A stretch of 64,000 nucleotides of DNA, from NCBI RefSeq assembly GCF_003116585.1, contig NZ_QEHM01000001.1, positions 186,001-250,000 on the forward strand, in the 5' to 3' direction. Both the position numbers and the translations under genes were made by a program. Positions 43,040 through 52,133 of the stretch are shown here, piece by piece. The notes below the pieces were generated by a model. The model saw only the letters and a list, made by a program, of their open reading frames with translations. It was not told the DNA's origin and did not search any database. This DNA is from Albibacillus kandeliae (GTDB lineage: Bacteria; Pseudomonadota; Alphaproteobacteria; Rhodobacterales; Rhodobacteraceae). Numbering within the stretch: the first letter of the stretch is position 1; the number at the start of each line of letters is the position of its first letter.

Positions 43040-43360
43040 TCAGGCGGCTTCTGCCTGTTCGGCTGCATGGCGGCGTTCGCTTTCTTCACGCGAAAGAGCC
43101 ACCGAGGTGCGCACACCACGACCGACGAATTCCATCAGGCCGGACACAACCCGTTCGTTGGGGTCGATCCCCGCGCAGGACAGCACTTCGCGACCATCGC
43201 GCGAGCGAGCCCAACGGGCAATCTGTTCCGGACCGTTGCCATACTTCTTGTCATCAGCGATGGCATCATCCAGCGCGGCCAGTACAACAGCCGCAAAAAG
43301 TTTACGAGCACGATTGCCTTGTTCATTGTTAAAGGCAGTGCCGTCAACGAAATCTTGCAT
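43040..43360 (-). CDS. Small conserved Rhodobacterales protein (DUF6280-like)
   Basis: A 106-residue soluble protein starting MQDFVDGTAFNNEQGNRARK. It is alpha-helical by composition, with KLFAAVVLAALDDAIADDK and YGNGPEQIARWARSRDGREV and an Ala/Glu/Arg-rich tail. No enzymatic motif is visible. I believe similar proteins are widespread in Rhodobacterales, but the function is unknown. It stands alone between cobQ and efp with its own terminator. Confidence 0.7.
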   Translation of the reverse strand: MQDFVDGTAFNNEQGNRARKLFAAVVLAALDDAIADDKKYGNGPEQIARWARSRDGREVLSCAGIDPNERVVSGLMEFVGRGVRTSVALSREESERRHAAEQAEAA

Positions 43361-43579
43361 CTCGTCTTCCTTGTTTTTATTGCTCTTGTCTATTTCGGCG
43401 CGGAGCCCCTTATGACGGATCAGATCCGATTCGGGTACCCATCTTTTGCATAGCTACCATGCGCCAGGTACATGTCTCTGATGCGGGCCATAGCGATATC
43501 TCGTTGTCTTGCCAGGGCCAACCTCGCGATATATAGGTCCGCGAGATTCAACATCAACCTTGTGCGAAGGTTTTGTCAC

Positions 43580-44143
43580 ATGGCCAAGATCAACGGTAAC
43601 GAAATCCGCCCCGGCAACGTTCTGGAGCACAACGACAGCCTGTGGGCTGCCGTTAAGGTGGATCACGTCAAACCGGGCAAGGGCGGCGCCTTTGCCCAGG
43701 TGGAACTGCGCAACCTGCGCAACGGTTCCAAGCTCAACGAACGCTTCCGCAGCGCCGACAAGGTCGAGCGCGTCCGCCTCGAACAGAAGGACATGCAGTT
43801 TCTCTACGAGACCGACGGCATGCTGACCTTCATGGACACCGAGACCTACGACCAGGTCGAGCTGCCCGCCGAGATCCTCGGCGAACGCCGCCCGTTCCTG
43901 CAGGACGGCATGACCATCCTCGTCGAATTCCACGAGGAAGAAGCGCTGAACGCGACCCTGCCGCAGAAAGTCACCTGCAAGATCGTCGAGACCGAGCCGG
44001 TGGTGAAGGGGCAGACTGCTGCCAACTCGTTCAAGCCCGCCGTGCTGGACAACGGCGTGCGCGTCATGGTGCCGCCCTTCGTCGGTCAGGACGAAGACAT
44101 CATCGTGAACACCGAGACAATGGAATACTCCGAACGGGCCTGA
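43580..44143 (+). CDS. efp: Elongation factor P
   Basis: A 187-residue translation factor. The three-domain EF-P fold starts [19 protein letters not shown]. The loop [15 protein letters not shown] carries Lys34, the site beta-lysylated by EpmA in enterobacteria. The C-terminal OB region contains [19 protein letters not shown] and [14 protein letters not shown]. It relieves ribosome stalling at polyproline. A strong terminator follows. Confidence 0.97.
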   Translation: MAKINGNEIRPGNVLEHNDSLWAAVKVDHVKPGKGGAFAQVELRNLRNGSKLNERFRSADKVERVRLEQKDMQFLYETDGMLTFMDTETYDQVELPAEILGERRPFLQDGMTILVEFHEEEALNATLPQKVTCKIVETEPVVKGQTAANSFKPAVLDNGVRVMVPPFVGQDEDIIVNTETMEYSERA

Positions 44144-44168
44144 TCCCGATCCGGTTTCCCGAATTGCG

Positions 44169-44197
44169 AAGCGCCCGGCAGAACCGGGCGCTTTTTC
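44169..44197 (+). terminator. Rho-independent terminator after efp
   Basis: AAGCGCCCGG (44169-44178) pairs with CCGGGCGCTT (44184-44193), loop CAGAA, followed by a short T run. It terminates efp. Confidence 0.85.
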
Positions 44198-44219
44198 GTT
44201 TCTGGCTCGGGGCTCCGGC

Positions 44220-44807
44220 TCAGGCCGAGCGGAGCAGGGTCTTGTTGGACCCGATGGCGTCGGCGATGCGGGCATAGTGCAGGCTCTTGCCGCCTTCGTC
44301 GTCGGGGCTGCGCAGCAGCATGGTCTGGGTGCGGTCGAGGATCGCGGCCGCTTGCTCGTTCACCGAGGCGATGGAGCCCGCGCTGACCGGGGTCAGTGGG
44401 CGCGTGGTGGCCTGCGGCAGGCTGCCGCCGGCCGATGCGCTGGCGCGGGGCTTGCCGCTGTCGCGGTTGCTGCGGGCCAGTTGCTCCATCTCGCGCGAGG
44501 CATTGTCGAGCATCTGCTTGACCTCGGCATAGTCGCTGTCCTCGGGGATGTCAGAGGCCATCTTGCCCAGCCGCTCGGCAAGACAGTCGACCTGGTAGGA
44601 CTTGTCGAGCGCGCCACAGAAGCCGCGGGCCGCGCCGAGGGTGTTCACCAGCAGGTCCGTGAACTTGGTCGAGCCAAAGTCGCCCGCGGGCATGACGAGG
44701 GTCACGACAGCCCCGACCGGGGCCTGCGCCTGCAACGGAGCCGACAGAGGGAAGGCCAGCGCCCCGGCAGAGAGGGTGGCAATGGAGAGTTGGAAAAGCG
44801 GTTTCAT
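44220..44807 (-). CDS. Exported hypothetical protein
   Basis: A 195-residue protein with a Sec signal peptide (MKPLFQLSIATLSAGALAFP, cleavage near LQAQA). The mature part is helical, with the Cys pair in GFCGALDKSYQVDCLAERLG (about residues 63-75) and a Ser/Ala-rich middle. No family is recognised. The Cys pair suggests a periplasmic disulfide. It is convergent with efp. Confidence 0.7.
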   Translation of the reverse strand: MKPLFQLSIATLSAGALAFPLSAPLQAQAPVGAVVTLVMPAGDFGSTKFTDLLVNTLGAARGFCGALDKSYQVDCLAERLGKMASDIPEDSDYAEVKQMLDNASREMEQLARSNRDSGKPRASASAGGSLPQATTRPLTPVSAGSIASVNEQAAAILDRTQTMLLRSPDDEGGKSLHYARIADAIGSNKTLLRSA

Positions 44808-45052
44808 GGTAGTGGACTCCGATCAAATACCGTTTCGATAGAACCACATTCGTCAGCAAACCGCAAAGGGTCTCGGCAGTGGAGCAGACAGACATTTCGT
44901 GGCTCCGTGCCGGTGCGCTGCCTGGTGAACCGACAGCTCCGGGTGGGCGCGACCCGAGGGCGCGGGGCCGCGGCGCTGCCGCACTGGTTTCGAAATAGCA
45001 ATCATGCTATGTGATTCATTGTTGGGGTACTGAAATATCAAGGTTTGAAATA

Positions 45053-45415
45053 ATGACTTTTCTCAAGACACTGGCTGTCGTTGCAACCGCGCTTGCACTT
45101 CCCGCGGCCGCATCCGCTCAGGTTGTCGAGCAGGCGACTGCAGAAGCACGCGCGCGCATTGCCTGCGGCGCCGGCACGCTGGTTTCGGCCGAGTATATCG
45201 GCGGCGGAATGCTCCGCGTGACCTGTTCGCAATCGTCCCAGACGCAGACTCAGGCCGCGACGGCCCAGTCGGTCCTGGCTGGCACCGGCCTGAATGGTCC
45301 GGTGGCCGTGGGTGCGATTGTCGCAATCACTGTTATTGCCATCGCAGCAGGCTCCGATGATGACGACACCGTCACTTCGAGCACCAGCGAAACCTACGGC
45401 GAAGGCGAACGCTGA
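45053..45415 (+). CDS. Small exported protein with C-terminal hydrophobic helix
   Basis: A 120-residue protein starting MTFLKTLAVVATALALPAAA (signal peptide). The mature region has two Cys (IACGAGTLVSAEY, LRVTCSQSSQTQTQ), then a hydrophobic helix VAVGAIVAITVIAIAAGS and an acidic tail SDDDDTVTSSTSETY. It resembles small roseobacter surface or envelope proteins of unknown function. The start at 45053 has AAGG upstream. Confidence 0.65.
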   Translation: MTFLKTLAVVATALALPAAASAQVVEQATAEARARIACGAGTLVSAEYIGGGMLRVTCSQSSQTQTQAATAQSVLAGTGLNGPVAVGAIVAITVIAIAAGSDDDDTVTSSTSETYGEGER

Positions 45416-45421
45416 GACATC

Positions 45422-46156
45422 TCAGGGCAGGCGGACGGTTGCGTCTCCTGCCTGCATGTCCCCGGTGGCCCTGTCAAAACGCAGGTAGGCGATTGCCCTG
45501 TTCCCGGATTGGGTGAACAGGGTGCCCGCCTCCTTGCCGTCTGCCGAAATCGTGCTGCCAATGGGCGCGCCGCCGTCGACCTCGACCAGCCGCAGGCCCT
45601 TGCGCAGTTCGGTCTTGTGCTTCATCCGCGCGGTGACCTCCTGCCCGACGTAGCAGCCCTTCCGGAAATCGACGCCGTTCAGCGTTTCGAACCCGGCTTC
45701 AAGGACGTAGGTGTCGGGGGTGAGTTCCACCCCGGTCTCGGGGATGCAGTGCGCGACCCGGATCGCTTCCCAGTCGCTGCCGTCGTCCGCTTCCGGTTCG
45801 GGACGGTAGGCGCGCCAGCCAAGGGCCGGATGGCGCGGGTCGGGCAGGGCGTCGTCGGGCGCCGGGCCGGTGCCCCGGTGCAGGTTCAGCCCGGCCTCCT
45901 CGATGGTGACCTTCGAGCGCAGCTTGTACATGGTGAGGCGCCGCACGAGGTCGTCGGCCAGCCCGCTGGCGACGTCGAGCAGGATGTCGTCGCCGTCGCG
46001 CTTGAGCAGGAAGTCGGCAAGGTACTTGCCCTGCGGAGTCAGAAGGGCGGCATAGACCAGACCCTGTTGCAGCTTGCCGATGTCGTTGGTGACGAGGTTC
46101 TGCAGGAAATGGTCTGCATCCGGGCCCGATATCCGGAAGATGCGGCGCGTGGTCAT
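45422..46156 (-). CDS. ygfZ: Folate-binding Fe-S cluster maturation protein
   Basis: A 244-residue YgfZ/IBA57-type protein of the GcvT fold. The diagnostic motif is KGCYVGQEV in GVDFRKGCYVGQEVTARMKH (about residues 166-185). The N-terminal segment FRISGPDADHFLQNLVTNDI matches the family. The start at 46156 has AAGGAG 6 bases upstream; a longer frame to 46237 overlaps the divergent glycosyltransferase start region. It supports iron-sulfur enzyme maturation with THF. Confidence 0.93.
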   Translation of the reverse strand: MTTRRIFRISGPDADHFLQNLVTNDIGKLQQGLVYAALLTPQGKYLADFLLKRDGDDILLDVASGLADDLVRRLTMYKLRSKVTIEEAGLNLHRGTGPAPDDALPDPRHPALGWRAYRPEPEADDGSDWEAIRVAHCIPETGVELTPDTYVLEAGFETLNGVDFRKGCYVGQEVTARMKHKTELRKGLRLVEVDGGAPIGSTISADGKEAGTLFTQSGNRAIAYLRFDRATGDMQAGDATVRLP

Positions 46157-46225
46157 GTACCGGCTCCTTGCGTATTTCCGCCCGTCATATAGGAATAGGG
46201 GCGGCGAACAAAAGGGGAAGCCGGC

Positions 46226-46906
46226 GTGACCGCCCACATAAGCGTAATCATCCCGACTTTGAATTCCGAGAAGAACCTGCCGACCTGCCTACCGTCCCTG
46301 ATGGAGGGGCTTACGGCAGGTCTGATCCGCGAGTTGATCGTGACCGACGGCGGATCGAGCGACGCGACCTGCAAGATCGCGGACGATGTCGGTGCCGTGG
46401 TCCTGACCGGTCCCGCATCCCGGGGCGGTCAGCTGCGGCGGGGCGCCGAGGTGGCCAAGGGCAAGTGGCTGCTGGTCCTTCACAGCGATACGCACCTCGA
46501 ACGCGGCTGGGCGCAGGCGGTTTCGGACCACCTCGAGGCGGACGGCGGGCCCGCCTACTTCCGGCTCAGGTTCCGTGCCAAGGGGATGATGCCTGCATGG
46601 GTGGCGGGCTGGGCCAACCTCCGCTCGATGCTGTTCGGGCTGCCTTACGGGGATCAGGGGCTGCTGGTGCCGGTAGAAGACTACCGGCGGGCTGGCGGCT
46701 ACCCGGATCAGCCGCTGATGGAAGACGTGGCGCTGGTGCGTGCGCTCGACCGCAAGCCGGTTGCGCTGGACGCTCACGCGGTCACCAGTGCGGACCGCTA
46801 TGCGCGCAACGGCTGGCTGCGCCGGGGCATGCGCAATATCTGGACCTTCGGGCGCTATATGGCTGGTGCCGACCCCGAGCGGCTGGCGCAAGCCTACCGG
46901 CGCTGA
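46226..46906 (+). CDS. Family 2 glycosyltransferase (TIGR04283-like)
   Basis: A 226-residue GT-A transferase starting at GTG 46226 with GGGGAAG upstream. Motifs are ISVIIPTLNSEKNL, ELIVTDGGSSDATCKIAD, and the DXD-like HSDT in LLVLHSDTHLE. GLPYGDQGLLV and LMEDVALVRAL follow. The short form resembles the TIGR04283 group, sometimes linked to arsenosugar synthesis, but no arsenic gene is nearby. It is divergent from ygfZ and convergent with the ABC exporter. Confidence 0.85.
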   Translation: MTAHISVIIPTLNSEKNLPTCLPSLMEGLTAGLIRELIVTDGGSSDATCKIADDVGAVVLTGPASRGGQLRRGAEVAKGKWLLVLHSDTHLERGWAQAVSDHLEADGGPAYFRLRFRAKGMMPAWVAGWANLRSMLFGLPYGDQGLLVPVEDYRRAGGYPDQPLMEDVALVRALDRKPVALDAHAVTSADRYARNGWLRRGMRNIWTFGRYMAGADPERLAQAYRR

Positions 46907-46912
46907 GGCAAC

Positions 46913-48850
46913 CTAGCCGAAGATGCGGCGGCCGATGCGGCCAAAGATGGTGCGCGGGCGGTCGTGATCCAGCGGCATACGGGCCCGCAGGGCCTCGGCG
47001 CCGATCGGGTCGATGACCGTCTTTCCTTCCTGAAACTGGAGCCGGTAGAGATCGGCGTAGGTGCCGCCACGGGCGAGAAGCTCGTCGTGGGTGCCTTCGT
47101 CAACAACGCGGCCCCGGTCCATCACCACGATCTTGTCGGCGTTGCGGATGGTCGAGAGGCGGTGCGCGATGACCAGAGTGGTACGGCCACCGGCAAGCTT
47201 GTCGAGGGCGGCCTGAACGACCTTCTCCGACTGCGCGTCCAACGCGCTGGTGGCCTCGTCAAGCAGCAGCACAGGCGTGTCGCGGAGCAGGGCGCGCGCG
47301 ATGACCACACGCTGCCGCTGGCCGCCGGACAGGGCAGAGCCACGCGGCCCCACCTGTGTTTCCAGCCCGTTGGTCAGCTTGGGCAGGAAGTCCGAGACAT
47401 GGGCCGCGTCGAGGACCTTCTTCAGGTCTTCGTCGCTGACATCGGTGCGGCCCAGCAGGATGTTCTCGCGCAGGGTCTCGTCGAACAGCAGCGCTTCCTG
47501 ATTCACCACGGAATAGAGACCGCGCAGGTCGGGAACGGCGAGCTTGCGCACGTCGGCGCCGCCGATGCGGACCGTCCCGGCCTGCGGGTCGACCAGTCGC
47601 GTGAGCAGGTTGAACACGGTGGACTTGCCAGCGCCCGAGGCGCCGACGAGCGCGGTGGTCTTGCCAGCCTCAGCCACGAGGTTCAGATCGCGCAGGACCG
47701 GCGCGTCGCCATAGCTGAGCGAGACGTTTTCGAGCCGGACTTCGGGCAGGCCCTTGGGGGCGGGCACGGGGTCGGTCGGCGGCTGCACGAGGATCGGGGC
47801 GTCCATCAGCTCCTTGAGGCGTTCCAGAGCGGCGGCAGCGCTCTGCCAGATGCCGCTGACCGCAGCGATCCGGCGCATCGGGTCGAAGGCGAGGCCGATG
47901 GCGGTGAAGAAGCTCATGAACTCGCCGACGGTCTTTTCGCCGTCGATGATCTCGGACCCGCCGTAGAGCAGGACGCCCATGAAGCCGATCCCGGCCATGA
48001 TGTCGATCATCGCGGTGATGAAGGCGGTGCCGAGGGACGAGCGGACCTCGGCGCGCACGAAGGTCTGGGTATGTGCGGCGAAACGGTCGGCCTGGTATTC
48101 CTCGAGGCTGTTGAGCTTGATCGGGACGATGCCGTGAAAGACCTCGTCCAGCCGGGTGGCGAGGGCCGCGCCGAGGTCGCGCGCCTGCGATGCCTTCTTG
48201 CGGACGTAGCGCTGAGCCACGCCGATGGGCAGCATCAGCAGCGGCAGGCCGACGAGCATGACGAGGGTCCAGACCCAGTCGATATTCACTGCGACGCCGA
48301 TCAGGAAGATCAGCGAAATCGCATCGCGCCCTGCGCCGGTGATGATGGCGCGCCAGATGTTGTTGACCGAGGCGACGTCGGTCTGCACGCGCTGAATCAG
48401 GAAGCCCGGCGGGTGGGTCTGGTGAAACGAGGTATCCTGCCGCATCAGTCGCTTGAGAAGGTCGAGCCGGAGCTTTGCCGCGGTTTCCTGCGAAATCCGG
48501 GTCAGCAGGACCTTCTGCACCATGCCCGAGAGGCCCCGGACGCAGAAGATCCCCAGGAACACGAGGCTGACCCAGCCGAGGGCCGTGGTGTTGCCCGCCA
48601 CGAAGACGAGGTCGAACATCGGCTTCATCATGTAGCTGACGGCGCCGACCATGCTGCCTTCGATCAGCATGAAGATGATCGCGATGCCCAGCAGTCCGAG
48701 GTGCGGCTTGAGGTAGTCGCCCCAGAGCCAGCCCATCAGCTCGACCGCGGATTTGGGTGCACCGTTCGAGGTCGGGGGCTTCTTGAGATCGGGGGAGGTC
48801 ATGGGCCTGCTTTCGGGACGAGGGGCCAAAAGAGTATGCGGTTTCGCCAT
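46913..48850 (-). CDS. MsbA-like ABC exporter (fused permease-ATPase)
   Basis: A 645-residue half transporter. Six transmembrane helices occupy about residues 40-340, and the ATPase domain has Walker A LVGASGAGKST, signature ALSGGQRQRV and Walker B VLLLDEATSALD with the H loop IAHRLST. The start at 48850 has AGGAG 7 bases upstream; MTSPDL at 48802 is an alternative. Members flip lipid A, lipids or drugs. It is close to MsbA, but its substrate is not assured because no lipid A gene is adjacent. Confidence 0.9.
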   Translation of the reverse strand: MAKPHTLLAPRPESRPMTSPDLKKPPTSNGAPKSAVELMGWLWGDYLKPHLGLLGIAIIFMLIEGSMVGAVSYMMKPMFDLVFVAGNTTALGWVSLVFLGIFCVRGLSGMVQKVLLTRISQETAAKLRLDLLKRLMRQDTSFHQTHPPGFLIQRVQTDVASVNNIWRAIITGAGRDAISLIFLIGVAVNIDWVWTLVMLVGLPLLMLPIGVAQRYVRKKASQARDLGAALATRLDEVFHGIVPIKLNSLEEYQADRFAAHTQTFVRAEVRSSLGTAFITAMIDIMAGIGFMGVLLYGGSEIIDGEKTVGEFMSFFTAIGLAFDPMRRIAAVSGIWQSAAAALERLKELMDAPILVQPPTDPVPAPKGLPEVRLENVSLSYGDAPVLRDLNLVAEAGKTTALVGASGAGKSTVFNLLTRLVDPQAGTVRIGGADVRKLAVPDLRGLYSVVNQEALLFDETLRENILLGRTDVSDEDLKKVLDAAHVSDFLPKLTNGLETQVGPRGSALSGGQRQRVVIARALLRDTPVLLLDEATSALDAQSEKVVQAALDKLAGGRTTLVIAHRLSTIRNADKIVVMDRGRVVDEGTHDELLARGGTYADLYRLQFQEGKTVIDPIGAEALRARMPLDHDRPRTIFGRIGRRIFG

Positions 48851-48965
48851 TTAGGCTCCTGCGCGGGGCTGTGCAAGTTCGGGCCGGGCGCTGTCTGCGG
48901 TTCACCGCATTGACGCCGGTCGGCACCCGGGTAGTGTAGCCGCGAGTTCAGACACGGATCCTACC

Positions 48966-50174
48966 ATGACCAAAGAATTAACGTTGGCGCAAGGGCGCAC
49001 GTACCTCGCGATTCCCGGACCCTCGGTGATCCCGGACGCGGTGCTGTCCGCGATGCACCAGGCCGCGCCGAATATCTACGAGGGTGATCTCGTGGACATG
49101 ACCTTTGGCATGATGCCGGATCTCAAGCGTGTGGCGCGTACCAATCAGCACGCGGCGTTCTACATCGCCAACGGTCACGGCGCCTGGGAAGCGGCGCTGT
49201 CCAACGTCATTGCCCCGGGCGAGCGCATCCTCGTTCCCGCCACCGGGCGCTTTGCCCACGGCTGGGCCGACATGGCGGCAGGGCTGGGCGCGGCGGCCGA
49301 GATCATCGACTTCGGCCGGGCCGGTCCGTTCGATCCGGCGCGTGTGCACGAGGCACTGGTGGCCGACAAGGCGCATGGCATCAAGGCCGTGCTGGCTACC
49401 CACGTGGATACCTCGACCTCGGTGCGCAACGACATCGCCGCGCTGCGCCGGGCGATGGACGAGTCCGGGCACCCGGCGCTGCTGATGGTCGACTGCATCG
49501 CGTCGCTCGGCTGTGACGTGTTCGAGATGGATGCATGGGGCGTCGACGTCATGGTCGCGGCCTGCCAGAAGGGCCTGATGGTGCCGCCGGGGATGAGCTT
49601 TGTGTTCTTCTCCGACAAGGCGGCGGAGGTGCGGGACCGCATGCCGCGCGTCAGCCGTTACTGGGACTGGAAGCCGCGCTCGAATCCGCAGGAATTCTAC
49701 CAGTTCTCGGGCGGCACCGCGCCGACCCATCACCTGCTTGGCCTGCGCGCCGCGCTGGACCTGATCCACGCCGAGGGGCTGGAACATGTCTGGGCCCGGC
49801 ACGAACGGCTGGCGCAGGCCATCTGGGCCGCCTGCGAGGCATGGAGCCAGGAAGGGCCGCTCGCGCTTAACATCAAGGACCGGTCGCTGCGCAGCCATGC
49901 GGTGACGGCCCTGCGCATCGGGGCGCCGCACGGCACCGCGCTGCGGGAGTGGGTCACGAAAAACGTTGGTCTGACTCTGGGGATCGGGCTCGGCATGGCC
50001 GAACGCGACGATCCGGCATGGCACGGGTTCTTCCGCATCGGCCACATGGGGCACGTGAACGGCCAGATGATTCTCGGCCTGCTCGGCAGCATCGAGGCCG
50101 GTCTGACCGCGCTGGATATCCCGCACGGCAAGGGCGGCCTCGAGGCCGCCGCCAAGGTGATCTCGGGCGTCTGA
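48966..50174 (+). CDS. Class V aminotransferase (serine/alanine-glyoxylate or pyridoxamine-pyruvate type)
   Basis: A 402-residue PLP enzyme. It starts MTKELTLAQGRTYLAIPGPS, with IPGPSVIPDAVL being the family-typical opening. The Schiff-base lysine is Lys202 in ACQKGLMVPPG, and MVDCIASLG precedes it with the PLP-binding Asp. It ends with FRIGHMGHVNGQMILGLLGS, whose Arg binds the substrate carboxylate. The donor and acceptor cannot be fixed. It stands between the ABC exporter (divergent) and a small membrane protein. Confidence 0.88.
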   Translation: MTKELTLAQGRTYLAIPGPSVIPDAVLSAMHQAAPNIYEGDLVDMTFGMMPDLKRVARTNQHAAFYIANGHGAWEAALSNVIAPGERILVPATGRFAHGWADMAAGLGAAAEIIDFGRAGPFDPARVHEALVADKAHGIKAVLATHVDTSTSVRNDIAALRRAMDESGHPALLMVDCIASLGCDVFEMDAWGVDVMVAACQKGLMVPPGMSFVFFSDKAAEVRDRMPRVSRYWDWKPRSNPQEFYQFSGGTAPTHHLLGLRAALDLIHAEGLEHVWARHERLAQAIWAACEAWSQEGPLALNIKDRSLRSHAVTALRIGAPHGTALREWVTKNVGLTLGIGLGMAERDDPAWHGFFRIGHMGHVNGQMILGLLGSIEAGLTALDIPHGKGGLEAAAKVISGV

Positions 50175-50180
50175 CCCGGG

Positions 50181-50363
50181 TCAGACTCCGCGACGAAGGG
50201 CGAGGCGGTCAATCATGTGATTGATCGCCAGCGCCAGCAGGATGACGGGCAACAGACCGTAGGCAATCCAGATCGCGAAGAAGATCCAGAGCAGGTTGAT
50301 CCCGGCCATGACCAGCGCGGGGTTGGTGAAGTTCGGGGCATCGGCGAACGGATGATCGTGCAT
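50181..50363 (-). CDS. Small membrane protein
   Basis: A 60-residue protein MHDHPFADAPNFTNPALVMA with two closely spaced hydrophobic helices (INLLWIFFAIWIAYG, LLPVILLALAINHM) and a basic C-terminus. No family name is known to me. Its stop lies 7 bp from the aminotransferase stop, and it is read in the same direction as hisC, 69 bp downstream of it. Confidence 0.6.
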   Translation of the reverse strand: MHDHPFADAPNFTNPALVMAGINLLWIFFAIWIAYGLLPVILLALAINHMIDRLALRRGV

Positions 50364-50432
50364 GAGAGGGCCTTCCGGAGGAGGATAGCCCTAACTTAGC
50401 GCCAATGCGTCAACGTCCAGCTAAACCTGAAT

Positions 50433-51539
50433 TCAGGCGCGCGCTTTTTCAAGTGCGCGGGGCAAAGCGTCTGCAAAAGCGGCAAGATCGGCCGGGGTGC
50501 CGCAACTGACGCGGATGCAGCGGTTCTGCGGTGCCGAGAAGGGCATGCGGACGAAGACCCCCTGTGCCACCAACCCGTCCAGCACGGCCTTGGCAAAGGC
50601 GCCGTCCCGGCCGCAGTCGATGGCGACGAAGTTGGTGGCCGAGGGCAGGGCGGTCAGGCCGTTCTCCTGCGCGATGGCAGCGATGCGGTCGCGCGAGGTC
50701 GCGATCTCGGACAGCACATGGGCAAGCCATTCGTCGTCCCGCAGCGCGGCGAGCGCGCCGGCCTGTGCGGCCCGGTTCATGCCGAAGTGATTGCGGACCT
50801 TGTCGAACGCTTGGATCAGTTCGGGCGCCGCAAGCGCATAGCCGACCCGGGCGCCGGCCATGCCGTAGGCCTTGGAAAAGGTGCGCATCCGGATCACCCG
50901 CGGGTCGTTCGCGTCGATCTCCAGCGCCGTGCCCTCGGGGGCCGCCTCGACATAGGCCTCGTCCACCAGCATCAGGCAGCCCTCGGGCAGGGTGTCGAGG
51001 GCCGCGCGCACCGTCTCGCCGTTGTGCCAGCTGCCCATCGGGTTGTCGGGGTTCGCGAAGTAGATCAGCTTGGCGTCCACCTCGGCCGCCTTGGCGATCA
51101 GGCTGGCGGGGTCCTCGCGGTCGTCGACATAGGGCACCTTGTGCAGTGTGCCGCCGTAGCCTGCGACGTGGTAGTTGAAGGTCGGGTAGGCGCCTTCGGT
51201 GGTCACCACCGCATCGCCGGGTGCGATCAGCAGGCGGACGAGATAGCCCAGCAGCCCGTCGATGCCTTCGCCGACCATGACGTTTTCGAGCGCAACGCCG
51301 TGACGGTCGGCCAGCGCCTTGCGCAGGTCATAGCTCTGGGCGTCGCCGTACTTCCAGATTTCGCGGGCCTCGGCTTCCATCGCGGCAATCGCACGGGGCG
51401 AGGGGCCAAAGACGTTCTCGTTGGCGCCGATGCGGGCGCGGAACGGTTTGCCGGCCTCGCGCTCCTGCGTTTCGGGCCCGACGAAGGGCACGGTCGAGGG
51501 AAGGGCGGCGGCGAGCGGGGTATAGCGCGGGTATGTCAT
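50433..51539 (-). CDS. hisC: Histidinol-phosphate aminotransferase family protein
   Basis: A 368-residue fold type I PLP aminotransferase. Features include RIGANENVFGPSPRAIAAME, VMVGEGIDGLLGYLVRLL, YFANPDNPMGSWH, LMLVDEAYVEAAPEG and the lysine region MRTFSKAYGMAGARVGYALA, ending with CIRVSCGTPADLAAF where Arg binds the carboxylate. It converts imidazoleacetol phosphate to histidinol phosphate, or acts as an aromatic aminotransferase; several HisC paralogues in alphaproteobacteria do the latter. No his operon is adjacent. Confidence 0.85.
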   Translation of the reverse strand: MTYPRYTPLAAALPSTVPFVGPETQEREAGKPFRARIGANENVFGPSPRAIAAMEAEAREIWKYGDAQSYDLRKALADRHGVALENVMVGEGIDGLLGYLVRLLIAPGDAVVTTEGAYPTFNYHVAGYGGTLHKVPYVDDREDPASLIAKAAEVDAKLIYFANPDNPMGSWHNGETVRAALDTLPEGCLMLVDEAYVEAAPEGTALEIDANDPRVIRMRTFSKAYGMAGARVGYALAAPELIQAFDKVRNHFGMNRAAQAGALAALRDDEWLAHVLSEIATSRDRIAAIAQENGLTALPSATNFVAIDCGRDGAFAKAVLDGLVAQGVFVRMPFSAPQNRCIRVSCGTPADLAAFADALPRALEKARA

Positions 51540-51603
51540 GGTGTGCGAGATATGCCCGAGCCGCGCCCTCTGGGCAAGCGGTGAGCGTGTCGCGGGCGCG
51601 GCA

Positions 51604-52002
51604 TCAGCAGTCGGGGCGAGTCAGGACATAGGCCGCGCCAAGGCCCATCAGCACAGCCTGCGGGATCAGCACCTTGGCGGGCAGGCCGATCAGCCAGCAG
51701 ATCAGCAACGATCCCGCCATCATCGTGCAGGCCATGTACTTGACCCCGCGCGGGATCGCGCCGGTGGCCTCCCAGTCGAGTATCATCGGGCCGAAGATGC
51801 GGTGGGTGACCAGCCAGCGGCGCAGCCTTGGCGAGCCCTTGCTGAAGCAGAAGGCGGCGACGATGACGAAGGGTGTGGTCGGCAGCACCGGCAGGAAGAT
51901 CCCGATGATCCCCAGAGCAAGGACCAGAATCCCGGCGGTGGTCCACAGCACGCCAAGCCGCGAGCGGCGGGGCAGGGTGCTGTCATCCTGTGTGTCGGTC
52001 AT
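51604..52002 (-). CDS. DUF454 (YbaN-like) membrane protein
   Basis: A 132-residue membrane protein with three helices (LWTTAGILVLALGIIGIFL, YMACTMMAGSLLICWLIGL, LIPQAVLMGLGAAYVL). The motif LPVLPTTPFVIVAAFCFSKG followed by SPRLRRWLVTHRIFGPMILD is diagnostic of DUF454/YbaN. Its role is unknown. The start at 52002 has AAGGAAAGG upstream. Confidence 0.88.
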   Translation of the reverse strand: MTDTQDDSTLPRRSRLGVLWTTAGILVLALGIIGIFLPVLPTTPFVIVAAFCFSKGSPRLRRWLVTHRIFGPMILDWEATGAIPRGVKYMACTMMAGSLLICWLIGLPAKVLIPQAVLMGLGAAYVLTRPDC

Positions 52003-52133
52003 GTCGGGCCTTTCCTTGCTGAGGCAAGACATAGGAGCTTATCGCGAACTGCCAAACCCTGCCGCCACGTATCTCTGGCGCAAGGGGCGCAATCGGGGCA
52101 GGGTGACGCCGGAACAGCCGAAGGGAGGCCGCG